Below, piece after piece: positions 8,094-16,448 of a stretch of DNA of 30,745 bases. Every line of letters starts with the position of its first letter. The stretch's first letter is position 1. The position numbers and the translations under genes are program-made. The stretch spans positions 1-30,745 of the forward strand of contig DASTOB010000062.1 of assembly GCA_035720425.1 (NCBI GenBank), read 5' to 3'. The DNA comes from DASTOB01 sp035720425. GTDB lineage: Bacteria > Chloroflexota > Limnocylindria > Limnocylindrales > CSP1-4. The notes beneath the pieces were generated by a model. The model saw nothing but the letters and a program-made list of their open reading frames with translations, did not search any database and was not told the origin of the DNA.

Positions 8094-8873
8094 TCAGCCG
8101 CCGCGCAGGATGAGGCCGGCCGATCCAGCCCCGAGTGTGAGGCTGTTCGCGTCGATGCTCCAGCTGACCGCGTCCGCGGCGACGACGGCCAGGACCGCGC
8201 CCTCCATCGCGCCCGCCGGCCCATCGCAGGCCCGCTTCGTCAGCCCGATGTCCGAGAACCGGATGGTGGCGCCGTCGATCACGAAGTGACCGCTCCCGGT
8301 GTTGCAGCCCGTGTCGAGTGCCAGGTCGCCGCCCGGAAGCAGCCGGAGGGTCGCCGTCACGCCGGCCGGCACGCTCGACACGGCATCGCCGCTGATGATC
8401 GAGTCGACCGTCCAGAGGGTGCCGATCGGCTCGAGGTCCGGCTCCGCGACCTCGCGGTCGAGCAGCCGGATGACCGTTTCACCCGACTGGATCTCCAGTT
8501 CGTTGCCGGCCAGGCGGACGGTGGGGCGCCCGCCGAGGATGTCGAACAGCCAGCTGTCCTGGGCGTGTCGGGCCTCGTCGCAACCCATCTCGGTCATCGC
8601 GCCGCCGTCGAGCACGAGCACGCCGCCGTCGAGCCGAACCGTACCGCCCATCGTGTTGCAGCCGACCGATGCGGTCAGCCCCCCATCCCCGAAGCCGAGC
8701 CGGATCCGCGTTCCGGGCACGAGCGGGCGATCTGCGCCGTCCTGGGTCACCGAGGTCGACAGGAACACGCGTCCGTCGAGGGTCGGGGCGACGGCCGGTC
8801 CGCCGCAGGCGACCGCGAGCAGGCTCACGCCGACGATCCAGGCGAGGGTCCGACGACGTACGAGGTCGATCAC
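8094..8873 (-). CDS. Lipoprotein with two META (HslJ-like) domains
   Basis: A 259-aa secreted lipoprotein. Residues 1-23 are a signal peptide ending in the lipobox LLAVACGG, so Cys23 is the likely lipidation site. Two META-type domains follow (about 30-135 and 150-259). Each has the family's cysteine pair: GCNTMGG with MTEMGCDEA in the first, GCNTGSG with LTKRACDG in the second. META domains occur in HslJ, linked to novobiocin resistance and motility in E. coli, but their molecular role is unsettled. The start GTG 8873 has no clear ribosome site; it is the only start that leaves a good signal peptide. It lies 75 nt after the flavoprotein gene on the same strand. Confidence 0.85.
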   Translation of the reverse strand: MIDLVRRRTLAWIVGVSLLAVACGGPAVAPTLDGRVFLSTSVTQDGADRPLVPGTRIRLGFGDGGLTASVGCNTMGGTVRLDGGVLVLDGGAMTEMGCDEARHAQDSWLFDILGGRPTVRLAGNELEIQSGETVIRLLDREVAEPDLEPIGTLWTVDSIISGDAVSSVPAGVTATLRLLPGGDLALDTGCNTGSGHFVIDGATIRFSDIGLTKRACDGPAGAMEGAVLAVVAADAVSWSIDANSLTLGAGSAGLILRGG

Positions 8874-8948
8874 GATCCGCTGACGGATCGGCCGCCTTCG
8901 CGGTTCCCACCGCAGCCGAACACGACGGTCAGCCGCGGATCCGGGCCG

Positions 8949-10085
8949 TCAGCCGCCGAACCAGGCCGTCAGCCGATCGCGCTCGAACGCGTGCTTCGAG
9001 GCGAAGTGCTCGGCGGACGGATCGCTCAGCTCGACCGCGGGCGGCGCGGCGAAGAAGTCGCCGTGGACCATCGTCGCCTCGCCGCGACCGGTCTCGAGGA
9101 AGCACATCCCGCGCCCGTCGAACACGGTCGACGGCACGCGGCCGGCGAGCGTGTCGGCGATCCGCGCCGCGACGACCTCGCCCTCGGCATGCGCGAACGC
9201 GCCGGCCTTCGGCAGAGGCATCCCGTTGGCGAGCGGGATCGCCGTCACGTCGCCGATGGCGTAGACGCCGGGAAACCGCGTCTCCAGCGTCCGTTGGTCG
9301 ACCCGAACCCAGCCGCCCTGCTCCGCCAGGCCCGCCTCGACGACCAGGCGCGGCGCCCGATGGGGCGGGATCCCGAGCAGGAGGTCGAACGGGATGCGCG
9401 TGTCGGCGGTCACGACCGTGCCCGCCTCGACCGTCGTGGCCGCCGTGTTCGGCCGGAACGAGACGCCGGCGCCGGCCAACCGTCCGTCGAACGCGGCGCA
9501 CCCGGCCTCGCCGAGGATCGGGAGCGACTTGGGTTGCGGCGTGAACACGAACACGCCGCCGGACGTCCCGGTCGCGTCGAGCCGATCGGCGAGCAGCAGC
9601 GCCAGCTCGTACGGCGCCGGCGGGCACGGATACGGGGCGCCGAAGATGCCGACCACGATGCGACCGCCGGCAAACGCATCGATCGCGGCGGCCGCGGACG
9701 CACTGCCCTCGAGCGAGTACACGTCGTGGGCGTGCTCGCGGAAGCCGGGCACGGCGTCCGGATTTCGCTCCGCGCCGAGGGCGACGACGACCGCATCGGC
9801 CGTGACCGTCTCGCCATCGAGGTCCGCCTCGCGCGCCTCCGGCCGGATGGCCGTCACCGTCGCCGCTCGAACGTCGATCCCGCGCTCCGCGAGCGTCGCC
9901 AGCCGGCGTTCGCCGTCGGCCAGGCTGCCGATGCCGACGAGCGCCCAGTTCTTGCGCAGGCCCATGACGAAGGCAGGGCGGCGCTCGACGAGGACGACCT
10001 CGTCGGCCGGGTCGAGGCGGTTCCGGAGCGCGACGGCCGTGGCGATGCCCCCGAAGCCTCCGCCGAGCACGAGCACACGGTGCAT
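8949..10085 (-). CDS. FAD-dependent NAD(P)H/sulfide oxidoreductase (SQR/FCC-like)
   Basis: A 378-aa flavoprotein of the pyridine-nucleotide-disulfide oxidoreductase fold. The N-terminal dinucleotide site is LVLGGGFGGIATA. A second nucleotide site falls near GGRIVVGIFGAPYPCPPAPYE, which carries Cys154 in the CPPAPYE context seen in sulfide:quinone oxidoreductases and flavocytochrome c sulfide dehydrogenases. GVYAIGDVTAIPL is the second FAD motif and GMCFLETGRGEA holds a further Cys near the C-terminus. Sulfide oxidation is the best guess; an NADH dehydrogenase-like role is possible. ATG 10085 follows GGAGG with a 5-nt gap. It is divergent from a cysteine synthase, which fits sulfur handling. 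Confidence 0.82.
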   Translation of the reverse strand: MHRVLVLGGGFGGIATAVALRNRLDPADEVVLVERRPAFVMGLRKNWALVGIGSLADGERRLATLAERGIDVRAATVTAIRPEAREADLDGETVTADAVVVALGAERNPDAVPGFREHAHDVYSLEGSASAAAAIDAFAGGRIVVGIFGAPYPCPPAPYELALLLADRLDATGTSGGVFVFTPQPKSLPILGEAGCAAFDGRLAGAGVSFRPNTAATTVEAGTVVTADTRIPFDLLLGIPPHRAPRLVVEAGLAEQGGWVRVDQRTLETRFPGVYAIGDVTAIPLANGMPLPKAGAFAHAEGEVVAARIADTLAGRVPSTVFDGRGMCFLETGRGEATMVHGDFFAAPPAVELSDPSAEHFASKHAFERDRLTAWFGG

Positions 10086-10127
10086 GTGGTCCTCCGCTGT
10101 CCGATACGACCCAGTCCCGTAGGGCAA

Positions 10128-10143
10128 GATACCGCGATACCGC
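10128..10143. repeat. Tandem GATACCGC repeat in the divergent promoter region
   Basis: GATACCGC occurs twice head-to-tail in the 132-bp gap between the flavoprotein and the cysteine synthase. It could be a shared operator for the two divergent genes. Confidence 0.3.
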
Positions 10144-10217
10144 TCGCGACCACTGCCGGCGGCGACACGGCGCAGGAGGGGTGCTCGGTGGGCGATGGCC
10201 GCGCGGAAGGCGTTTCG

Positions 10218-11195
10218 ATGAACCACCCGGCGCGGCGGACCGTCGCTCCGTCGGCGGCCGAGGCGATCGGGGAGACGCCACTCGTCGACCTCGCCCGGAT
10301 CACCCGCGGCCGGTCCGGCCGTATCCTCGCCAAGCTCGAGTACCTCAACCCCGGCTTCTCGAAGAAGGACCGAATCGCGCGGCAGATCGTCGATGACGCG
10401 CTCGAGTCCGGCGAGCTGCGCCCCGGCCAGCCCGTGGTCGAACTGACGAGCGGCAACACCGGGACCGGGCTGGCGATCGTCTGCGCGGTGCGCGGCCACC
10501 CGTTCGTGGCGGTCATGTCGGAGGGCAACAGCCGCGAGCGGGCCCGGATGATGCGGGCGCTCGGCGCGGAGGTTGTGCTCGTTCCGCAGGCAGCGGGATC
10601 GCTGCCGGGCCAGGTGAGCGGCGAAGATCTTGCGCTCGTCGAGGTCCGCGCACGGGAGTTGACCGTCGAGCGCGGCGCCTTTCGGGCCGACCAGTTCGTG
10701 CGGCGTTCCGCCATCCGAGCCCACGAGCTCCACACGGGCCCCGAGCTCTGGGAGCAGGCCGGCGGCGAGGTCGATGCGTTCTGCGAGTTCGTCGGAACGG
10801 GCAGCACGTACGCCGGGATCACGCTCGCGCTCAAGGCCCGCCGGGCTGACATTCGTTGCTATGTCGTGGAGCCGGCCGACGCGGCCGTGCTGTCCGGTGC
10901 TCCGGTCACGGATCCCAACCACCGGATCCAGGGCGGGGGCTATTCGATGGCCGACCTGCCGCTCCTGCGCGACGTGCCCGTCGACGGGTACCTGCGGGTC
11001 ACCGACGAGGAGGTGATGGCGGTCGCACGCTGGCTCGCCCGCGAGGAGGGCCTGTTCGGCGGCTTCTCGTCCGGCGCGGTGGTCGCCGCGGCGCTGCGAC
11101 TTCTCGACGGCGAGCTCGCGGGCGGAACGATCGCGGTCGTCCTGGCCGACTCCGGTCTCAAGTACCTCAGCACGGACCTCTGGCCGGACGACTGA
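10218..11195 (+). CDS. PLP-dependent cysteine synthase (CysK/CysM-like)
   Basis: A 325-aa fold-type II PLP enzyme. Lys50 in NPGFSKKDR is the predicted Schiff-base lysine. The asparagine loop SGNTGTG (about 78-84) and the phosphate-binding loop GTGSTYAG (about 197-204) are intact, and SSGAVVAAAL and LADSGLKYLST complete the family signature. It makes cysteine from O-acetylserine, or a related activated serine, and sulfide; cystathionine beta-synthase activity cannot be excluded from sequence alone. The ATG at 10218 has GGAAGG 7 nt upstream. The divergent SQR-like flavoprotein suggests a common response to sulfide. It converges with a membrane propeller gene across 75 nt. Confidence 0.9.
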   Translation: MNHPARRTVAPSAAEAIGETPLVDLARITRGRSGRILAKLEYLNPGFSKKDRIARQIVDDALESGELRPGQPVVELTSGNTGTGLAIVCAVRGHPFVAVMSEGNSRERARMMRALGAEVVLVPQAAGSLPGQVSGEDLALVEVRARELTVERGAFRADQFVRRSAIRAHELHTGPELWEQAGGEVDAFCEFVGTGSTYAGITLALKARRADIRCYVVEPADAAVLSGAPVTDPNHRIQGGGYSMADLPLLRDVPVDGYLRVTDEEVMAVARWLAREEGLFGGFSSGAVVAAALRLLDGELAGGTIAVVLADSGLKYLSTDLWPDD

Positions 11196-11213
11196 CAGCC
11201 GACATCGCCGCGA

Positions 11214-11243
11214 CGCCGCCATCTCGCAAGGACGACGGCGGCG
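11214..11243. terminator. Possible hairpin between convergent genes
   Basis: CGCCGCC (11214-11220) can pair with GGCGGCG (11237-11243) across 16 nt, between the cysteine synthase and the convergent propeller gene. Modest stem, no T-run. Confidence 0.3.
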
Positions 11244-11270
11244 CGACGCGTCGGATTTCCTGTTCGTCTC

Positions 11271-12551
11271 TCAGGGCGCCCGGCGCTGCCAGGCGGGATC
11301 GAACTGATCCTTGGGCAGATCGAATGGCTCGTACGTCCGGGTCTCCAAGTCGGCCAGCCAGGCATCACCGGCGTCGGAGGTGATCAGCAGGTACGTGCTG
11401 TCGGGCGAGAACTGTGCGGTCAGACCGATCTGATTGGCGCGGACAGGCACGGCCGGACCGACATCGACCGCCCCGTCGGGTGCGCTCGCGAGCGGCGCGA
11501 CCACGACCTGCGCCGTCGATCCGCCCTCCTCGTAGCGGATGTAGGCCACCATCTCGCTATCCGTCGAGAAGACCGGATGGCCGACGTGGCCGCCGCTATC
11601 GGCTGGAGGCACGATGCTCCGCGTTTCGCCGTTCAGCATGTCGAAGAGATAGATCATGTGGGTGCCCGCGACGCGCGCGTTGTGGCCGATGTAGCGCCCG
11701 TCATGTGACACCTGCAGACGTTCGCTGAAGGTGCCCTGGGTCGGTTGCTCGGTCAGCTTCCGGAAGCCGGTTCCGTCGACACGGACGGCATAGATGGCCG
11801 GGTCGCCGTCGGCGCCGCGGAAGACGATCCCGCTGCTGTCGGGCAGCCACTCGAAGGGCCCAGCCTTCGGGGGAACGTCGATCGGTGCACGCACGCCACT
11901 CGCGACGTCCACGATCGAGAGCGGCGGTACACCGTCGGCGCTGTTGGCGATGGCGTACAGGCGACCGTCGGGGGAGAGGGAACTCCAGTGCAGCTCGCCG
12001 GCGACCTCCGGCTCGACGAGGGTACGCAGATTGGCGCCATCCCAATCGGCCATCATCACCGCGACGACTTCCTGCGGATTGGTCTCAACGACGCGGATGA
12101 ACAGAACCGTGCTCCCATCATTCGAGAACGAGGGCGCGACGTCCATCGTCGGGCCGCCCACAATCAGTCGTCCCGCCCCGGTCCTCGGGTCAGTGGTGTA
12201 GATGTCGCCGTTCTCGCTGTAGGCGATCAGGCCGTTGGCTGCGAGGCCGAGTGGGGGCGCCGGTCGCTGCTGGAGGAGCAGCGCGCCGACGCCGAACGCG
12301 ACCGTGACTGCCAGCAGCAGCAAGAGGAGCAGGAGCATGCCGACCGCCCGCACCGGCAGTGCCGGCACAAACGGAAGTCGGCGGGTCAGGATGCCCATCG
12401 GGAACCACCTTTCGGGGAAGGTCCAGGCGGGCCGCTGGCGGTTGGCCACGGCACGGTCCAGGGCCTCGTCGAAGTAGTCAGGGAATTGCGGCTGCGCCAG
12501 CTCGACCAGCATGTCCCCCAAGTCACGATCGAAGCGTTCGGGGGCGTTCAT
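11271..12551 (-). CDS. Membrane protein with TolB/PD40-like propeller, probable anti-sigma partner
   Basis: A 426-aa protein. Residues 1-65 are cytoplasmic, with DLGDMLVELAQPQFPDYFDE and an ERWFPMGI segment typical of propeller proteins paired with ECF sigma factors. One membrane helix spans about 68-93 (a run of leucines). The exported part (about 100-426) contains repeated PD40/TolB blades such as SPDGRLYAIANS, PFEWLPDSSGIVF and FSPDSTYLLIT. Its ATG overlaps the sigma factor stop as ATGA, so the proteins are co-translated. By context the N-terminus probably sequesters the sigma factor while the propeller senses an external cue. No zinc-finger anti-sigma motif is present, so the anti-sigma role is inference. 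Confidence 0.82.
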   Translation of the reverse strand: MNAPERFDRDLGDMLVELAQPQFPDYFDEALDRAVANRQRPAWTFPERWFPMGILTRRLPFVPALPVRAVGMLLLLLLLLAVTVAFGVGALLLQQRPAPPLGLAANGLIAYSENGDIYTTDPRTGAGRLIVGGPTMDVAPSFSNDGSTVLFIRVVETNPQEVVAVMMADWDGANLRTLVEPEVAGELHWSSLSPDGRLYAIANSADGVPPLSIVDVASGVRAPIDVPPKAGPFEWLPDSSGIVFRGADGDPAIYAVRVDGTGFRKLTEQPTQGTFSERLQVSHDGRYIGHNARVAGTHMIYLFDMLNGETRSIVPPADSGGHVGHPVFSTDSEMVAYIRYEEGGSTAQVVVAPLASAPDGAVDVGPAVPVRANQIGLTAQFSPDSTYLLITSDAGDAWLADLETRTYEPFDLPKDQFDPAWQRRAP

Positions 12552-13108
12552 GGCTGGCCTCCACGGGCTGCCGGCACGGCTGGGTCAACGGTTTCGACGA
12601 CCGTGCGCCGGAGCGAGCCGATCGCCCGGTGCAGGCGAGACTTGGCGGCGCTGAGCGAAATGCCCTGGGCCACCGCTGCCTCGGGCAACGACAGCCCGAG
12701 GTAGTAGTGCAGGACGACCAGCGCCCGATGTTCGGGCGAAAGTCCGGCCAGGGCGCGGTCGAGGGCGTCGCGGTCGGCGAGGGTCGCGATCGGATCGTCG
12801 TGTCCGGAGACGTCGATTGCGGAGATCTCGACCTCGATCACCCGTCGTCGCCTGCGGCGTGCCTCGTCGATCGCGGAGTTGGAAAGCAGTCGATAGAGCC
12901 AGGCGTCGAACCGGTCCGGGTCGCGCAACCCGGGAAGGTCACGCCAGGCTCGAATGAGCGCATCCTGGACCGCGTCGCGCGCTTGCTCGCGGTCGCGGAG
13001 GATCAGGCGGGCGGCCGCGTCCAGGCGCGTAGCGGCTGATCGGGCAAGCACGGCGAACGCGTCGCGATCGCCTCCCCGTGCTCGCTCGACGAGAATCCGC
13101 TGGTCCAC
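12548..13108 (-). CDS. ECF-type RNA polymerase sigma factor
   Basis: A 186-aa extracytoplasmic-function sigma factor. Region 2 (about 20-85) includes DREQARDAVQDALIRAWRDL and FDAWLYRLLSNSAIDEARRR. Region 4 (about 115-170) includes LSPEHRALVVLHYYLGLSLP and an AAKSRLHRAIGSLR recognition helix. It directs RNA polymerase to a small regulon and is probably held inactive by the membrane partner encoded after it. GTG at 13108 follows AAGGGG with a 6-nt gap. Very similar in layout to the second sigma gene at 26795. Confidence 0.93.
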   Translation of the reverse strand: MDQRILVERARGGDRDAFAVLARSAATRLDAAARLILRDREQARDAVQDALIRAWRDLPGLRDPDRFDAWLYRLLSNSAIDEARRRRRRVIEVEISAIDVSGHDDPIATLADRDALDRALAGLSPEHRALVVLHYYLGLSLPEAAVAQGISLSAAKSRLHRAIGSLRRTVVETVDPAVPAARGGQP

Positions 13109-13325
13109 GTCTCGCCCCTTGGTGATGCGCGCATCTGGCGCATCTACCGAGTATGGCGACGGGAACTCGCGAATCGTTTCAGGGTCGTCAGGACGGGCGA
13201 CGTACAGCGTGTCCCGAGTAGGCCGGCGTCCCAGGCAGGTTGCCGGGCCGTACGACCAACCATACCCATCGTGGGAACAGTGGCTTCCTATCGTGCATGC
13301 AACGAACGGTCAGACCCGCCCGACG

Positions 13326-14117
13326 CTACTGAGCGACCGTCAGGCTGCCCACCATGCCGGCCTCGCGATGGCCGGGAACAGCGCAGTAGTACTCAAGCAT
13401 TCCCGGAGCCGTCGGCTTTACGGTGACAGCAGTCGTCGCATGAGCCGGCAGCTGGACATGGATGTCGAGGGCATCGATGTCAAACGAGTGGGCGAAGCCG
13501 TCGCGGTTGACGATGAACAGGCCCAGAACCTCGCCGGGCTGCATCTCGATGCTGCTCTCGACGAAGGAGGTGTTCTCGGACGCGAGTAGGGCCGACCTCG
13601 TCGGCGCCTCGGCCACGCTTGCCCCGCCTGAGCCCGCGCCGGCAGCGACATTCGAGGTCGCGACCGCCCCGACGGCGGCCGCCCAGACGATCGCGCTGGT
13701 CACCCGCCCGCGCCGGCCTGAGCGGTCATCCGCACCGGCCCGCGCCTCCCGGAAGGCCACCACCCCGGTGACGACGAGAACGCCGACCGCCACGACGAGC
13801 AGGATGGCAACCGTGAAGGCGGGATCGGCAGGGTGGGTCAGCGCATAGGGCAGGTAGATCGCGTTCATGAGCAGGAACAGGGCCGCTGGAACCAGGGCGA
13901 CGATCCACAGCCACGGCCGGCGTGGGGCGCCGCGCCAGAGGCTCACCGCCACGGCCGCGAGGGCGATCGCAATCCCGAGGGCAACGAGAATCGGCAGGAA
14001 TCCGGCCGCGTCGGGCGAGTCGAGCTCGGGCAGGATGAACAGGACGATTGTGTAAACGAATACGGCGACGAGGACCCAGTAGCTCGCAGCGTACTGCCGC
14101 ATGGCGAAGGTGCGCAT
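13326..14117 (-). CDS. Membrane-anchored cupredoxin (blue copper) protein
   Basis: A 263-aa protein. Four hydrophobic helices occupy about residues 10-35, 40-62, 70-95 and 100-122. A fifth (about 140-160) acts as an anchor or signal before an exported domain. Residues about 175-263 are a cupredoxin: GFAHSFDID supplies the first His, and YYCAVPGHREAGMVG supplies Cys, His and Met, a complete type 1 copper set. Such domains carry single electrons outside the membrane. ATG 14117 has GGAGGGA 6 nt upstream. It is the last gene of a three-gene operon after a phosphotransferase-like enzyme, 22 nt away. The partner of the copper site is not evident. Confidence 0.85.
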   Translation of the reverse strand: MRTFAMRQYAASYWVLVAVFVYTIVLFILPELDSPDAAGFLPILVALGIAIALAAVAVSLWRGAPRRPWLWIVALVPAALFLLMNAIYLPYALTHPADPAFTVAILLVVAVGVLVVTGVVAFREARAGADDRSGRRGRVTSAIVWAAAVGAVATSNVAAGAGSGGASVAEAPTRSALLASENTSFVESSIEMQPGEVLGLFIVNRDGFAHSFDIDALDIHVQLPAHATTAVTVKPTAPGMLEYYCAVPGHREAGMVGSLTVAQ

Positions 14118-14139
14118 GTCAACTCCCTCCAGACTTTGA

Positions 14140-16413
14140 TCAGAACGCCACGATTCCCGACGAGCCGTCGACCATCACCGGTGTGCCGTCGGGGATCGCG
14201 GTGGTCGCATCGAGCGCACCGTCAACGAGTGGGATACCGAACTCGCGCGCCACGATGGCGGCATGGGCGAACGGACCTCCGACCTCAGTGACCGCTGCGG
14301 CGGCGATGGCCAGGAGGGGTGTCCAGATCGGCGAGGTAGCGTGGGCCACCAGTACGTCCCCGGGCTGGAACCGGCCGAAGTCGCCCGGTCCGGTCAGCAC
14401 TCGTGCGATGCCTCTCGCGGTCCCCGGGCTGGAGGGTGTGCCGACCACCACACGTTGCCCATCGCGAACCTGCAGTCCACGTTCGATCAGCTGCGCCCGC
14501 ATCTGGGACGGCAGCATCTTCAGCACCGGATCGTTCGCCCAGGTCGGATCACCCGCCGGCGGGATGATCGGCGGCGGCGTCAGCTTCTTGCGCGCGTCCC
14601 GAATCGCGCGTCGGGCTGCGATGAGCTCGCGGCGGTTCTCGTCGGCCGCCCAGAGCTCTGCCGCCTCGAGGTAGAAGACATCCTCCGGCCTGTCGATGAC
14701 GCCCGCACCAGCCAGTCGGCGACCCTGTTCGAGGAACGTCGCGCGAAGCAGGGCCAGAATGCGCTGGAGGTGGAAGACGGCGTCGTCGGTGTGCGCGGCG
14801 TGGCTTTGGCCGGCGATCAGCGCCCGGCGAACAAGGAATCCGCGCGGTCCCCTGATGGCCGTCACGCTCGGCTCGGCTGCCGACCGCGCAACCCTCGTCC
14901 GGGCGAGCCGCACGTCGGGCCCATCGCGATCGGCTCGAGCGGCGGCAAGAAGCCAACGTTGAGTCTCGGGTGATTCGGCGAGCGTCGGATGGATCGGGTC
15001 GGCGCTCTCCACCAGGTGGCCGAACCGCGCCAGGTAGTCGCCGAGCTCGTTCGGATCCTGCGCCGCCTTGCGCATCGCTCGCTCTGCATCGAGGAGCAGG
15101 GAGTCGTTGCCGCGGAACAGAAGCCCGGCATCTTCCAGGTCTCGTGGCCGGGCCTGGACCACGAGCATCTGTCCGACCCGCACGAGCGAGGCAAAGAAGC
15201 CGACCTCGACCCACCACCAGCCGAGAGCATCGAGCAGGCGATGAGCATGCTGACCGAGCGCCGCGACATCCATGTCGGCAGGGGTCGCCCGCGAAAGCTC
15301 GTCGAGCTCAGTCAGCCGCGGTCCCCAGCGCTTCCGCACCCGGCGGTGCCCATTGAGTCCGACCGTCAGGAGGGTGGCGATGGCACCCACAACGTTTGCC
15401 ACGAATGTCCAGCTTGGTCCGCCGAGGCGCATGTAGAGCCAGCCGTTGATGAGGATGTGGCTGGGTTCGAACGCCTTGGGGATCGGCGGCCAGCCCCGGT
15501 AGCGCTGCCGGGCCGTGGCCATCGCCTCGAACGTCGTCGTGGCGCCCAGCGGCGAGGGAGGCTCGGTCGCCCATTCGCCGGTCTGAACGTCCTTGATCCA
15601 CTTCGCACCAGGGATCGGGCTCCCCCAGCTCGCCTCTGGTGGAAGGGCGGTCATGGGCCTCGCCTGGAGGAGCCACGGGCCGCCGCCGTCGTCGATGGCC
15701 CACTCGATGTCCTGCGGGCTGCCCTCGGCCTCGGCAATGCGCCGGACCATGCCCGCAATCTGCCTCGCCTGGTCCTCCCTCAGCCCGTCATCGGCGCGAA
15801 TGGCGGGCTCGGCCTGCACATCGTCATCCGGCAGGACGCGGAAGCGGTCCGGGGTAACCTCGCCGGAAACCAGCCTGTCGCCCAGGCCCTTGACGGCATG
15901 GATGACGACAACGTCCCGGGTCCCGAGCAGGGGGTCGGCCGAGAACGCGACCCCGGCGACCCGCGCATCGACCATCCGCTGAACCAGGACGGACATCGTG
16001 AGCCTGCCTCCCAGGTCCAGCATGTCCCGGCGGCGCAGGTACGCCGCCACGCGGTCGCCCGACAGCGAGTCCCAACAGGTCGCGAGCGCGGCAGAAAGCT
16101 CCTCCTCCCCTCGGACGTTCAGGACGGTGTCGAACTGACCGGCGAAGCTCGCGTCGCTGCCATCCTCGGCCGAGGCGGATGAGCGGACCGCGACCAGCGT
16201 GTTCGATCCCATCCGCCGATATGCGTCGAGGGCGAGTGTCACAGCCGGCGCGCCCGACCCGATGACACAGAATCCGTCCGGAACGCGCTCGCCGCGGGCC
16301 ATGAGCTCGCCGAGCCGCGCCGCCTTGCCGCCAACCTCGGGAACCTCGCGGGCCTGCGCCAGCGGAACGATTCGGGCACCAGCCCGAGCCTCCGCCTTCA
16401 GGATCATGTGCAT
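14140..16413 (-). CDS. PEP-synthase/rifampin-phosphotransferase-like dikinase
   Basis: A 757-aa enzyme. Residues about 20-270 are the pyruvate-phosphate-dikinase ATP-grasp domain: GGKAARLGEL, VAVRSSASAEDG, then DIEWAIDDG and LLQARPM. A ~400-residue central region has no motif I know. Residues about 670-757 are the swivelling phosphohistidine domain with His716 in GGPFAHAAIVAREFGIPLV. The TIM-barrel PEP/pyruvate domain of true PEP synthase is missing. This ATP-grasp/central/His-domain order is that of rifampin phosphotransferase (Rph), in which ATP phosphorylates the His and then a small molecule bound by the central region. The substrate here is unknown. ATG 16413 has GGGAGG 6 nt upstream; a MerR gene precedes it by 35 nt. 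Confidence 0.82.
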   Translation of the reverse strand: MHMILKAEARAGARIVPLAQAREVPEVGGKAARLGELMARGERVPDGFCVIGSGAPAVTLALDAYRRMGSNTLVAVRSSASAEDGSDASFAGQFDTVLNVRGEEELSAALATCWDSLSGDRVAAYLRRRDMLDLGGRLTMSVLVQRMVDARVAGVAFSADPLLGTRDVVVIHAVKGLGDRLVSGEVTPDRFRVLPDDDVQAEPAIRADDGLREDQARQIAGMVRRIAEAEGSPQDIEWAIDDGGGPWLLQARPMTALPPEASWGSPIPGAKWIKDVQTGEWATEPPSPLGATTTFEAMATARQRYRGWPPIPKAFEPSHILINGWLYMRLGGPSWTFVANVVGAIATLLTVGLNGHRRVRKRWGPRLTELDELSRATPADMDVAALGQHAHRLLDALGWWWVEVGFFASLVRVGQMLVVQARPRDLEDAGLLFRGNDSLLLDAERAMRKAAQDPNELGDYLARFGHLVESADPIHPTLAESPETQRWLLAAARADRDGPDVRLARTRVARSAAEPSVTAIRGPRGFLVRRALIAGQSHAAHTDDAVFHLQRILALLRATFLEQGRRLAGAGVIDRPEDVFYLEAAELWAADENRRELIAARRAIRDARKKLTPPPIIPPAGDPTWANDPVLKMLPSQMRAQLIERGLQVRDGQRVVVGTPSSPGTARGIARVLTGPGDFGRFQPGDVLVAHATSPIWTPLLAIAAAAVTEVGGPFAHAAIVAREFGIPLVDGALDATTAIPDGTPVMVDGSSGIVAF

Positions 16414-16448
16414 GGGACGCCTCCCTCGACGCGGCTTCGGGTCACGTG

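Noticed and set aside
5395..8289. 964-codon plus-strand open frame
   Set aside because: Opposite the KdpDE-like genes, with no domains and biased Arg/His/Pro composition; a shadow.
8949..11222. 757-codon minus-strand frame reading through from opposite the cysteine synthase
   Set aside because: Only the part from ATG 10085 carries flavoprotein motifs and that ATG has a GGAGG site; the upstream part is antisense to the cysteine synthase.
14140..16413. Authentic PEP synthase (ppsA)
   Set aside because: The C-terminal PEP/pyruvate TIM barrel is absent and the His domain is C-terminal.
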